From Periplaneta americana (Eukaryota > Arthropoda > Insecta > Blattodea > Blattidae), in contig NC_091119.1 of assembly GCF_040183065.1 (NCBI RefSeq), positions 104,336,263-104,400,262 on the forward strand: 64,000 nt of DNA, given 5' to 3'. Below are positions 37,340 through 47,864 of the stretch, one piece after another. The translations under genes and the position numbers were made by a program. The stretch's first letter is position 1. Each line of letters starts with the position of its first letter. A model generated the notes under the pieces. That model did no database searches and was not told the DNA's origin. It saw only the letters and a list, made by a program, of their open reading frames with translations.

Positions 37340-37835
37340 AATGGAAATATTGACTTGAGTGAACAACAAGCCCTTTACTGTTTGTTGGGATCAGTTTTGT
37401 TCAAAATAAAACAAAATAAGTTATATAATATTTGTGACAACTGTATTTCATATCTAATAACTGATAACAGGGATGAATCTATAAATTTTATTAGCATATT
37501 AGTGACTCTCAAGGCGTACATGGAAATGTCACATATACCCTTATAAATTCGTGTTTGATATAATTCTAAATGCAGAAAAATGTGAAACGTTGGTAGAAAA
37601 TGTTTTGACACTAAAGGATTTGAAGTCTTTATTCATTAACACTTCAACTCATACTTTCTCAATTCGTTATAATACATTTGAAAAAGTCTTATCACTATTT
37701 TAGGACTAGACTATATTTATTGTTAAGAAAACTGTCTGTTATAGCAAATGCACGACAACAATTTGCTAAATGTGGCGGTCGAAATATTGGTGTGAGAATT
37801 GCACTAGAAAATTGTTGATGTTATTCCTATTGAAA
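37340..37835 (+). pseudogene. P-like transposase C-terminal relic
   Basis: DLSEQQALYCLLGSVLFKIK and NICDNCISYLITDNRDES resemble the C-terminal C-x2-C region of insect THAP/P-type transposases. The frame breaks after 37546, and later homologous pieces (LILNAEKCE-like) lie in other frames. The catalytic core between this and the THAP start is missing. Confidence 0.6.
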
Positions 37836-38401
37836 TGGACATAACATAAATAATAAAGTGTTATCTCTCATGAGTCATTCGCTATGACAATAATGTTTAT
37901 TAATTCTTGTCTCCTGTGTTCAATAAACTACAACAACATGTATGATATCGCCTTTAATCACCATCGTTCTAGCATTACTGCTTACGCTTCTGTGCCGAGC
38001 AAGGAGTAAATATGGCTGCCGCCGTCGAGAATGCGGTACTCTCTAATATACACTGCTCTGGACAAGGTTGCATTTAGGTGACATTTAGCAGCTGGTAATG
38101 TAGCTAAGTAGAGAAGTGTGGTATCTGTTTAAAAAGTAAAAATACGGAATGTTTTTAAATAACGACATTTGAAAAAGAACAGTAGTAGAATTGTGTTCAG
38201 CGAGCAAATATAATTTAGAAATCATGAACAAATTAATACAAACGATTTCTTGTCATGCAGTGTAATTTAAAAAATGATTACAAAATGAGATTTGTTAGTT
38301 TCTTTATATAAATTTGTGAAAAATAAATGACATATAATTACTTACAGCGTGAAACTTGCAAGTGATATTAAATATCCTCTTATTAGAGTTAGGGATATAT
38401 T

Positions 38402-38515
38402 CTAAAAAAAAAAAAAAAAATCCACCAGGTAATCAGCCCACATCAAGCGCTGTCTCGGAGCACGATTGCACATCGCTAGAGTCTCCGCTACGTTGGTGCC
38501 TACAGGAATGTCACC
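38402..38515 (-). mobile_element. SINE head fragment (minus)
   Basis: On the minus strand, AACGTAGCGGAGACTCTAGC is followed by GGGCTGATTACCTGGTGG and then a T17 run. The GGGCTGATTACCTGG box is typical of an abundant insect tRNA-SINE. The body is missing. Confidence 0.55.
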
Positions 38516-38955
38516 GATCTAAAAAGACCTGACAATATAATTATATTATAAGTTATAATTTTTTGACCAACATAGCCTAATCCATTTAAAAACAATTCGG
38601 TTCCAATACTAATAGCATTGATCAATAAACATCAGCCTTGCTTATATCATGCATGTCACTAAATAAGTGGTATTGCACTCTAGCACTAAACCGTACAGTC
38701 TAAACTAATCCTGCAGAATATCTACTTTACAAAACCGTTTCAGACGTATAACTCAGTGGCGGCTCCGGCATATTTCTTAGGAGGAGGAAAGAAGTTAACA
38801 GCACAAAATGACACCTTCTTGAATGAAACATGCTGTAAATTAGCCTACATGCATACATGTAAGACCAGGTAGTGTTGGGGTTTGCCTTCCCTTTTGTATA
38901 GCAATAACTTGTTCTTGTAAACTGAGTTTCCTAAATTGTCCGAAATATAATAATG

Positions 38956-39503
38956 TTTATGCTCGACCATGCCGAAATGTAGTAATTATACACCTGGTAG
39001 CAGTCCTTTAATGCATGTCATTAAAGTACACCTACTCATTAAAGTTCAGGTGTTTTCAGCCAATGACAACTCAGCTTACAGGTGTTCAGCCAATAACGAG
39101 TCAGCTTTGTACCGTTATAAAACCGCAAGTATCGATTATTCTCGGATATGCAATCGAAAGAGAATTAGCGAAAAGTCACGGAGGATGGAAATCCAATATT
39201 GTCGCAGAAGGTTATGTTCTGTTACTATAATAATTAGCGTTAATTGTAAATAATATTCAAATAAATTCAATTTGTCATCTCGTTTTTCTATGTCGAATTC
39301 AATAATCAAAGTTATACCAAGTTTAACGGATTACACAAGCTCAATGACATTGTTGTTCCTCGGAAAAAATCAATAATTTCGCGTCTGCGCACATCTCACA
39401 ATTCACGACCAAGAACAAGGTCACTTCCGATCTTGTCAGATACAAATAAAATGTATACATCTGAATACTGTAATTTCAAGTTAGAAATATGGTCGAGCAT
39501 AAA
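38956..39503. mobile_element. 548-bp MITE-like element with perfect 15-bp inverted ends
   Basis: TTTATGCTCGACCAT at 38956-38970 is exactly inverted at 39489-39503. No coding homology inside; short frames at 38969-39253 overlap the termini and are probably spurious. Confidence 0.7.
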
Positions 39504-39509
39504 AAGTCG

Positions 39510-39635
39510 TATGAAACTCGCCTATAATGGTAATTAAGAAGCTCGTATGAAAATTATGAAACTCGCTTGCGCTCGTTTCATAAACATCCATACTCGCTTC
39601 TTAATTACTATCATTATAGGCTCGTTGCATAATGT
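39510..39635. repeat. Foldback next to the MITE
   Basis: CGCCTATAATGGTAATTAAG and GCTCGTATG at 39519-39550 are inverted at 39588-39628 with a few mismatches, making a long imperfect hairpin. Confidence 0.65.
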
Positions 39636-39932
39636 ACTATTTCACTTCCATTCATTGTTGAATAATTGCACAAATGAACAATTACAAGGGAATTAACAAC
39701 CTCGCAGCATTTTTCGCGTACATTACAGCACACGTGTTGGAAGAGACTAGCTACTAACACGTAATCGGAACCGTTTTACGGAAGTGGAAATAGGAAACAA
39801 TCTGTTAGGAAAGCGAGAATAATGCACTCATCTACATGGTCTGTGTTGCCACATGTACATTTTACAAGTTCAGTATCACATGGTTTTGAAGAATGTTAGT
39901 TCCTGTAAAGTTATACTGCCATTATTGTTAAA

Positions 39933-40158
39933 TAAATATGGTTTATTTAACGACGCTCGCAACTGCAGAGGTCATATCAGCGTCGCCGGTGTGTCGGAAT
40001 TTTTGTCTCGCAGCAGTTCTTTTACATGTCAGTAAATCTACTGACATGAGCCTGTCACATTAAACACACTCAAATGCCATCGACCTCGGCCGGGATCGAA
40101 ACCGCAACCTCGAGCATAGAAGGCCAGTGCTATACCAACTGCGCTACCGAGGGCGACT
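39933..40158 (-). mobile_element. tRNA-derived SINE with 14-bp target duplication
   Basis: The tRNA-like head reads on the minus strand GGTAGCGCAGTTGGTATAGC and GGTTTCGATCCCGG (B box with one change). The body includes CAGTAGATTTACTGACATG and ends CGTCGTTAAATAA-type sequence. Flanks CCATTATTGTTAAA at 39919-39932 and 40159-40172 are identical, proving insertion by retrotransposition. A sister copy is at 61168-61401. Confidence 0.92.
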
Positions 40159-40172
40159 CCATTATTGTTAAA

Positions 40173-41675
40173 ATATAGTTTGAGCATTTAAGGTTTAAGT
40201 GAGCTGCCGGTGGCCGATTAATTTTTTTATGTTAAAAATAATGTAGTTTGGAGTACTTTCAATTTAAAATATATTTGTACAAAACTGATACTTGACTGTT
40301 GCCCTGTCTAGTAGACAATGAATGGAAGTGAATTTCAGAGACAAAAAATGTCTGCGTGACTAACATAGAACTACATACCCTTTGTTTCATATTATAAACT
40401 CGACTTTAACTTTCAAAATAATATCCTCAAAAGTTTCAAACCATGAATAGAAGCCTATATAAAGTGCAATGAATAATATTTGATTTATAATTAAAATATA
40501 GTTTATATACGGTACTATCTTGCATAGCTCTGCGTTAATATTTGTTTTTATTATGCCTCTTACATGTTATAATCTGGTTGAATGCAACATCGCTAGATGG
40601 TAGCGGTAGCGAGCTTGCTTGCTGCACGACCAGTCGGTTTTTGTCTGCTGCACTATTTCCCGCCTATGCGCAGAATCAGAGGAGGATCTCCTCCCTTCCC
40701 GTTCATTTACTTGCGTTAAAACTCTGAATCTTTCTCTGTCCGCTAGTGCGCTATTGTCTGTGTGTGTTAACTGCAGTAAAGGAGGAAAGGATTAACTTTC
40801 CTCCTCACAAACAATCTCGCATCCTTCTCACAGTTTTCGCGCAACACATGGGCGCTCGTCTCTTTCATTTCATAAGCTGGTAAGTGATGAGAACATGGTG
40901 AGGAATACATGTGAGGCTCTTGAGGTTGTAAGGAGCGAAGATAGCAACTATTTGCAAGGCGGAAAAATTTTCTGGAAATATATATAATGGCAAATTTTCC
41001 ATCTCACGTCACTATATTATGTTAATATACTTACATTAATAAATCTTTAAACCTGATATAAAGAGAATATCGTCGCATCACAGCTTGTGAACTACACTTT
41101 TAATTTCTTTCAGTAACGATACTTGCTCTCAATGTTTTCCAAGTAAACTATATGCGAATTTAAATTCTAAGCTTAATTTATATCATTTATTAATATTAAT
41201 TTTAATTTATATTGACATACAGCAAGGAAATGATTTCAGTGTAAAAATTCACAATGTTCTACTGCATGTAATTAATTGGGAGCATAATATTTTCTTCAAC
41301 ATTGGTGTACCAATGATCCCAACAAATAATAATGCGTGACGAACAATGAAAGAGTAGGGTCTATTACTTTAAAATAATTAGTACCTATTACGTAAAATGA
41401 AATACTTGTTCGTTTCTGTTGTTCCGAAATTACTGAAATATTTTTTTCTTCAAATACCATATAAAAATCAGATTAATAAATTATGCTTTACAAACCACTA
41501 ATGGCTAAAGTTTCTTGTATTACAATTGTCAAAAATATAGACACTGATAATAATTGTGTTTTTTTTTTTCGTCCTGCTAAGTGTGTTTATAATGTGTAAA
41601 TGCCTATTTAATCCAACCCTAGAAGCGCAGAATATATTATTGTACAGTAGTGGCAAAAAAAGGAAACCGGACCGA
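40173..41675. other. 1.5 kb without recognised genes
   Basis: Mostly AT-rich, with a GC-richer patch at 40560-40860. No coding homology found. Confidence 0.4.
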
Positions 41676-41785
41676 CCCTTGTAGCTGATTTCAGAGCCTT
41701 GTTCACTCCAGAGCACGATAGACTGGTAACCAAGACTTTCGTGGTTCGAATCCTGCCTGGGAAGGAAACTTTTTTTTGTTCCTTA
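41676..41785 (+). repeat. tRNA-like module with long variable region and T8
   Basis: CTTGTAGCTGATTTCAGAGC and TCGTGGTTCGAATCCTGCC (good B box) are separated by an extra-long middle part. A run of eight T follows, like a terminator. Possibly derived from a Leu/Ser-type tRNA; not a functional one. Confidence 0.55.
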
Positions 41786-41814
41786 TTCACATTTATTCCT
41801 AATACTTTTCGATC

Positions 41815-42315
41815 CATCATGTTAATAATATCAAATGAAATGCTTATGCAAATTTTGGCCATTCGATCGCAATTACGAGGGCCGTAAAAAATAAGTTCGC
41901 CAGGGGCCGTTAACAGAAATAAAACACAATTTCATTGGAAACATTTATTGGATCATACACAGTAATAATTGTTGAGCTATTTTTCAACATATTACCCAAC
42001 GGAATGGAGACATTTGTCATATCATGGGATCGACAAAGAGGTGCAGACGGCTGTCAAAAGCCGGTTCCGAACCCAGGCGGCAGACTTCTGTGACACAAGG
42101 ATACAAAAATTAATCCCGTGGTATGACAAATGTCTCAATTGCAGTGGAGGATATGTTGACAAATAGCGCAACAATTGTTGCGTCTGTTTCAATGACTCTT
42201 TCCATACAATTGTGTTTTTTTCTGTAAACTGCCACTTTCTGGACGGCCTCGTAATTGCGGTCGAGTGGCCAAAATTTTTATAAGCACTTCTTTTGACATA
42301 ACTAACATGGTGGAA
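41815..42315 (+). mobile_element. Mariner relic within ~70-110-bp inverted arms
   Basis: The left arm (about 41815-41930, including TTTTGGCCATTCGATCGCAA and TTACGAGGGCCGT) is inverted at about 42200-42315 (CGGCCTCGTAATTGCGGTCG then AGTGGCCAAAA). Between them lies a mariner transposase C-terminus. The arms extend beyond typical 28-bp mariner termini, so flanking DNA may itself be an older inverted repeat. Confidence 0.7.
42060..42166 (+). pseudogene. Mariner transposase C-terminal fragment
   Basis: TRIQKLIPWYDKCLNCSGGY followed by VDK and a stop matches the conserved mariner C-terminus. Everything upstream, including the DD34D core, is deleted. Confidence 0.8.
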
Positions 42316-42319
42316 GAAA

Positions 42320-42716
42320 AAAAAATAACTTTTTTATCTGCCCCCAACAGAATGTTTGCTTGTTAGATGTTCGACATCGTGAAAACATACAACTGAAAAT
42401 ATGAGAGGGAGCATCACAAGTTTATTGATTTTGATGCAGGAAAAGGGGAAGAGGAGACTAGATACTGCAGCAACCGATGACATCGATCTAATGTTTGTAC
42501 ATGTTATAATATTCAACCTACATTAAAACTACTGGATACCATAATAACGGTCAACATTACACTTATATTGACGTGAACACATTGGAAACAACTTATCGTT
42601 GCCATTTGTCGAGGGCCTGTTGCCATATTGCATTGTGGTGCGAGATTGAAAGTATATTTTTAAAGTAGGAACATTAAAGAAATGTTTAGGGAGGTATACG
42701 TTAAAAAATAAAATAA

Positions 42717-42747
<31 letters not shown>

Positions 42748-42910
42748 GTAACAGAAAAATTATATAGCTAATGTAAAATGTGTCATACAATTTATGTGGT
42801 CCAGAAGAGTAACTTTTACGAAACATCTCAGAGATCGTGTTGCCAATTTATCGTTAGCAGATGGGATGTTACATGAGAAAAACAATTGAATTATTAAGTT
42901 TTTTTATCGT
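42320..42910. other. Unassigned DNA with a short (AAT)n
   Basis: An (AAT)9 tract lies at 42718-42746. Nothing else recognised. Confidence 0.4.
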
Positions 42911-43378
42911 GTTGAAGAGCACAGGAAAAGAACGTGCTTTGTCCACTTTTTTTCAAAAATGAGTTATGCATGCTATGAGATGCAGGATTCCATGTAGTTT
43001 AAAGTTATTAATCGACCAATGTGATAATGTGAATAGTCGAAGTGCTACAAGAGATTTTAGATTTGGCGTACAGGGAAAGAATGTGCTAAGTCCTCTCACT
43101 ACAGGGAAATAATGTGCTCTGTCCACTGTCTCTGTGATTTAATTTTTAGTTTCCTTACGGATTGGCATGCATGTTATAGCAGGAAGAAGGGAATTGGGGT
43201 AAAAATAATATTCCATTGTTTTTCATTATTGTTATAATGAGAAAATTCGTTCTTGCTGCATAAACTTTATGTACAAGTATAAATCTTTTTAGTTTGAGAA
43301 ATTCAGTTTAGAAGTATAAGTGTTGTAAATTTGTCACTTAAATTTTAATATTATTATTAATATTATTATATTATTGAA

Positions 43379-44740
43379 TGTTGAGCACTTCATCTGAGGA
43401 TGGAACTCAGAGACCTTCGACTTCTAACAGTGTTAAGGAAAAGAAAGTACGAGGGAGAATGACTGCAGTCATGAAGAAATTAAGGGTTCAATCACATGAA
43501 GTAGGAGAAGACTGCAACTGTTAGTTAAAGTGTTTCGAGGAAGTAAATACTGAAGAAAGATCAAGTATTATAAGGCAATTTAATGATTTAGAAGACTGGA
43601 ATCAACAATCATTACATATGACTGGGCTCATTGCAATAATTCCAGTTTATCGAAAGCGATCAGTCATTACAGCAATGGAAGCGCCAATAAATTGTATCTC
43701 CCAGAAGAACTATCAGTGAAAAAGATGTATGAAATGTTCAAGAAAAAATACCAAAATTTAATAATTTCATATGAAACATACAGAATAATGTTCAACACCA
43801 AATTCAATATAGCATTTGGATATCCAAGGAGTGATACATGCATATGATAAGTACACAGCTGAGATGGAAGTGCTGAATGCAAGACTGACTGAAAATAATT
43901 TAGATGGCAACATAAAGAAACAAGTTTTGGAATAAATTAATAAGATCACCTCTAACAACAAGGTCCATAAACTCAAAGTTGAAATATTTTATACCAGAAA
44001 GAGGAATGGTCGTTTAAGAAATCGGAAGTTTGAAGAAACAGAAGCAATTTTCATGGACTACGAAAATATGTATGCTTACCGTACATTAGTATCAATGATG
44101 GCTATTAGTATTATTTCAGATGAAACTTCAATGTTTTTTAGTTGTACTGAAGATAATGGTAGAAAAGGAGCCAATGAAGTCGTATCCTTTTTAAATCACT
44201 TTGTGACAGGAATAATGGACAACAAAGCGGATATCTTGAAAATTTTTGGAATTCATGTTCAGGCCAGAGCAAGAATTATATTGTTCTGAAGTATCTTAAT
44301 TATCTTGTGAACGAATTGAAACTTCTGAACAGAATGAAACATTCGTTTATGGAATGTAATAAAATATAGGACTAACTAATACAAAAGCAGTAGCAGAACT
44401 TCCAATGGGTTGGGTGCGGATCATGGTACAAGCTCGAAGTAAACCTACGCCTTTTGATGTTGTGGTGTTCAATCAAGATATGATGGGAAGTTGGGAGTCA
44501 TTTCTGCAGAAGAAATATTTGAAGAAATATTCATTTCTTACAAGGCCCATTAGAGGGGTAATCATCACAAAAGAACACCCTCACCTCATTCAACATCGTG
44601 ATATGTGTAATGGAACCAGGATTTCATCGGTGGTGAGAGCTTCACTGAGATTTCGAGAGCAGCAATCTGAAGAATACCCATGTCCTGCTTACAGAGGCAA
44701 AACACAAATTATTTTGAATAATTTATTTTATATCCGCTAA
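43379..44740 (+). pseudogene. Transposase-like relic with CSGQ-KN signature
   Basis: Broken frames carry MSTSSEDGTQRPSTSNS-like N-terminal sequence, NKLYLPEELSVKKMYEMFKK, NTKFNIAFGYPRSDTC, KFEETEAIFMDYEN, GRKGANEVVSFLNHFVTGIM, SCSGQSKNYIVLKYLNYLVN, and ARSKPTPFDVVVFNQDMM. I recall this as a repeat-derived insect protein family whose intact members have a CDxCxGQNKN motif, probably a DDE-type transposase; that assignment is tentative. The first Cys-Asp of the motif is degraded (FWNSCSG). At least six stops or frame changes occur. It ends near 44740 before the minisatellite. Confidence 0.6.
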
Positions 44741-44885
44741 TAATTTAAATATCGGTAACATTATTTCTAACAAAGAAACTTCTCTGGTAATATCGAAGGA
44801 AAAGTATTAGGACCTCCAGATTTTGAAGGAATTTCGTGGACACGAAGACAGAGTGTTTTACACAAACCTTCCACACTAGACTGGG

Positions 44886-44955
44886 CTGTGCATTTTGGGT
44901 CAAAAGTGATTTTTATTGTTATTAGGTCCTGTGCAGTTTGGAACAAAAGTGATCA

Positions 44956-45009
<54 letters not shown>

Positions 45010-45038
45010 GGCTCTGTGCATTTTGAGTCAAAAGTGAG

Positions 45039-45104
<66 letters not shown>

Positions 45105-45143
45105 GTCCTGTGCATTTTGGGGCAAAATTGCACAAAAGTGACC

Positions 45144-45207
<64 letters not shown>

Positions 45208-45370
45208 GGCTTTGTGCATTTTGGGACAAAAGTGATTTTTATTATTATTAGTTCATGTGTATTTTGAGCCAAAAGTGATGTTTATTATTATTATACCTTG
45301 TGTGTTTTGGGACAGAATTGATCTTGTTTTATTCTTATGAGGCCCTGCGCATTTTGTGACAAAAGTGATC

Positions 45371-45438
<68 letters not shown>

Positions 45439-45440
45439 GC
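44886..45440. repeat. Eight-unit minisatellite interleaved with (TTA)n arrays
   Basis: Eight copies of a 23-bp core close to TGTGCATTTTGGGACAAAAG plus TGA (about 44886, 44930, 45014, 45109, 45213, 45256, 45299, 45346) alternate with (TTA)n arrays that range from a few to about 25 units. The copies are diverged, but the alternation is regular. It lies at the 3' side of the transposon. Confidence 0.9.
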
Positions 45441-45927
45441 CCCACTCCACTTCATTACAGAAAAAGTTAAAAAAGGAAAGTGAAAATGTTTGACGTTATG
45501 TTATCATTTAAAGGTTTGTCAATCCCGTGATTTTGAAATTCTGAATGTTAATTCAAAATTTCTATACACACAATACGCACAAACAGACATACAAACACTT
45601 TTCCGGAAGAAAACAGCTTTACTTGTAATATTTAATCTAAAATTAATTCCTCCGTACATAAGAAGCACGTTTTTTCCCTGTAACTTATGACATTACTTTA
45701 CGTAAATGTCAATAAAACTACAATTTAAAAAAAATATGGATGCAAACTTAAATTCAAATTCATTCAGATAACCTGTTCTTTCATACTGACTTAAGTGTTC
45801 ATTAATATTTCCGTTAGTATCCATGGAATTCGGTTTCAAACTTTGAAATTGCTCTCCTGAAAAATTTGATAAAGTGGACAAAGCACGTTCTTTTTCTGTG
45901 CTCTTCGTATATGATTGAAGTACTAAA

Positions 45928-45933
45928 TTTATT
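45928..45933 (-). promoter_or_regulatory. Candidate poly(A) signal AATAAA for the antiporter gene
   Basis: TTTATT on the plus strand gives AATAAA on the minus strand, about 285 bases past the stop codon and just outside the 3-kb transposon's right end. It is the first such hexamer downstream of the stop that I noticed. Confidence 0.45.
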
Positions 45934-46215
45934 ATTTCCTTTATACCATTATACTATAGGAAACGAATGCAGTTGTCGGACTTAGATCCGATATTATATT
46001 GGAAACCCTATCGACAACTGTCGATTAGAGACGAACAAAGCAAGGATTTTTAGAAATAATGCAAGTCCTATGCTGATGATAGAACCTCGTTAGTTCCGGC
46101 AATTGTATCGCCTACGTTATACAACCTACAACCACACAAAGACTGTAATCTTGAAGGTCGTTTGAATGGAGTGCATGGATTCATGTGGGAAATTCCAGAA
46201 TATCGGCGGTCTCTA

Positions 46216-46452
46216 TCAGGACTCTATAGAATCATTGAGTCTGTCCAGGTTTTCGACCATGATTGAGTTTCCTTCGGGAATAGGTTCCCGCTCCAGCAGT
46301 CTTGGCCCCAATAGGGTGATGAGTATGGCACCGAGGGGTGCGGTGACCAGTATTGCCAACACTGCCACAATCAGCACCTTGCTGGCGTACACTTCGTCCT
46401 CGTGCGACCCCACTTGCCGCGCAATGTCAAGCGCCACAGGTGCGATGGCCGC
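46216..46452 (-). CDS. SLC9B/NHA-type Na+/H+ antiporter, last coding exon
   Basis: The exon starts after the acceptor TTGTCGCAG (AG at 46454-46453) and ends at the stop 46218-46216, giving 78 residues. AAIAPVALDIARQVGSHEDE continues the KATVQ motif of the previous exon, as in SLC9B proteins (KATVQAA-G-VALD). A hydrophobic helix follows (VLIVAVLAILVTAPLGAILI), the final membrane span, then a short polar tail GPRLLEREP to NDSIES. The family exchanges cations for protons across membranes (plasma membrane or organelles of insect epithelia). Phase is 0, and the reading frame is intact. No GC bias or decay is seen. Confidence 0.88.
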   Translation of the reverse strand, partial: AAIAPVALDIARQVGSHEDEVYASKVLIVAVLAILVTAPLGAILITLLGPRLLEREPIPEGNSIMVENLDRLNDSIES

Positions 46453-46499
46453 CTGCGACAAAAGAATGACCACATGAAATGTCTTGTCTGTGAGCACTG

Positions 46500-47568
46500 G
46501 TTAGACTATGTACTGTACTACTAATAAATACAAAAAACCAGATTACATCTCTTTCCCGCTACAACTAAATTCAATTCATTATATTTTCAATCTTAGTGTG
46601 GGGAAAATTTGCGTGAAAATTTACTGAAAATAATATGAGGTAGACGGTCCTAAACAACTTGGAGCAGCAGGTTTTTTTTTTTAAGTTTTCTCGTTTTCAT
46701 GGTTTCAGAGAGACGTCGCCCGGGTATTGCACGACTGCAAAACCGGCCCCTTTAGATTAGTGACTTTAGCCCTATGTCATAAGTAAAGACCATTTTCTTA
46801 GTACCACAACATTGGAATGAGTATAACTGTGCATGACATGTAGGCCTACATTACGTCACATATCCTTCAGTAGACACCCTGCTCACAAACATAATGCGCA
46901 CCGGGAAGCAAGTTTGCGGTAATTTTCTAGAAACGTAATTATTTTTTGCGTCGCAAAAGGCAACTCGTTTGCAGCATGGTTCTGCTAGTTTCAAGGGCAT
47001 GTTTGCGGCAAGACTCAGCAACACGTGGTGACTGACTTAGGGGGTGTGTAAATTCTTGTTATAACACATGGCCACATTTTTCTTCCCAATTTTTACAGGC
47101 TTAGGACTGTCCACGGTTTGGTTAAAAATATGGCTATACTTCAGTGACAATAATGCCACCTCGTTTGATGTTCATAAAAATCTACAACTTTGTTGCATGG
47201 AATTTCATCCCTAACACTTTAATGTGTTGCAAGAGTCCAAAATCTCCATTCTGATATTCCTCTCATAGGGACACGATGAAATTAATTTTTTTCGGTCGTA
47301 CTTTTTTTCCTCATGTTATATTGTCCAGAATTTACAGAGTTTATCTTGGTTCGGGCAACTGTGTGGATTTTCAGTAGAACATTGATAGTCTTGTAAATGT
47401 TGGGATGTGGCGAATAAAATTGAGAATTGTAGAATGGATGAAAGGATTCAAGTCCATTTGTTGTTCGTGGGCCATCAGATGGTTCAGCCGCCCAGAGAGG
47501 ATTGTTGGGGCGATTGACGTAAGATCCGCGAAAGCATCACCTACTTCTGAAGATGGAAGGAAACATAG

Positions 47569-47572
<4 letters not shown>
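46500..47572. other. Intronic DNA without recognised repeats
   Basis: Part of the 8.7-kb antiporter intron. No gene, SINE or transposon terminus identified. Confidence 0.4.

Positions 47573-47611
<39 letters not shown>
47573..47611. repeat. (AT)n microsatellite
   Basis: About 19 AT units, directly at the left end of a TA-targeting transposon. Confidence 0.9.
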
Positions 47612-47614
<3 letters not shown>

Positions 47615-47864
47615 GATGTTTAAAAAATACGGGGCATAATTTCAGGTATGTATTTCCCACATGTAGACAATCAAAGTAGTTCATTACAACATGTGTCCGG
47701 AAATCTTTATTTCCGAGTTATGGCCTTCACAACATTGAAATTCACCGGAACGTTTTTCTTTCCGCAGGTCGTTGCCGTCAAAGGAGACATTAAGAGGGCA
47801 CTCTGACAGTTCATTCCGAGGCGAAGGTTACATTCAGTGTTGTGTAGGCGTTAGACTGTGCGAC

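Larger units (their letters stand above)
36321..38060 (+). mobile_element. P-element-like (THAP) DNA transposon relic with embedded retroelement fragment
   Basis: The left terminus CAGAGCAGTGTATATTGGAG...CCGCATTCT (36321-36353) is the reverse complement of 38028-38060, with one mismatch. Flanks are GACAAGAT (36313-36320) and GACAAGGT (38061-38068), 7 of 8 identical, the duplication length of P elements. Homology between the arms resumes deeper (GGCGGCCATATTTACTCCT against AAGGAGTAAATATGGCTGCC). Inside are a THAP-type start codon context, a fragment of an unrelated LINE RT, and a transposase C-terminal relic. Confidence 0.82.
42914..45906 (+). mobile_element. Degenerate 3-kb DNA transposon with 36-bp inverted termini
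   Basis: GAAGAGCACAG(G/A)AAAAG and the following AACGTGCTTTGTCCACTTT at 42914-42949 are inverted at 45871-45906 with a single mismatch. Diverged copies of the terminal motif (AATGTGCT..GTCC) occur at about 43080 and 43115. A transposase-like relic and a minisatellite lie inside. No certain target duplication; the superfamily is not assigned. Confidence 0.78.

Noticed and set aside
44922-45450. Poly-Asn, poly-Ile and poly-Leu frames on both strands
   Set aside because: They are the three frames of (TTA)n arrays in the minisatellite.
45253-45450. Possible CRISPR-like array (core units separated by spacers)
   Set aside because: The genome is eukaryotic and the spacers are TTA microsatellite, so it is an interleaved minisatellite.
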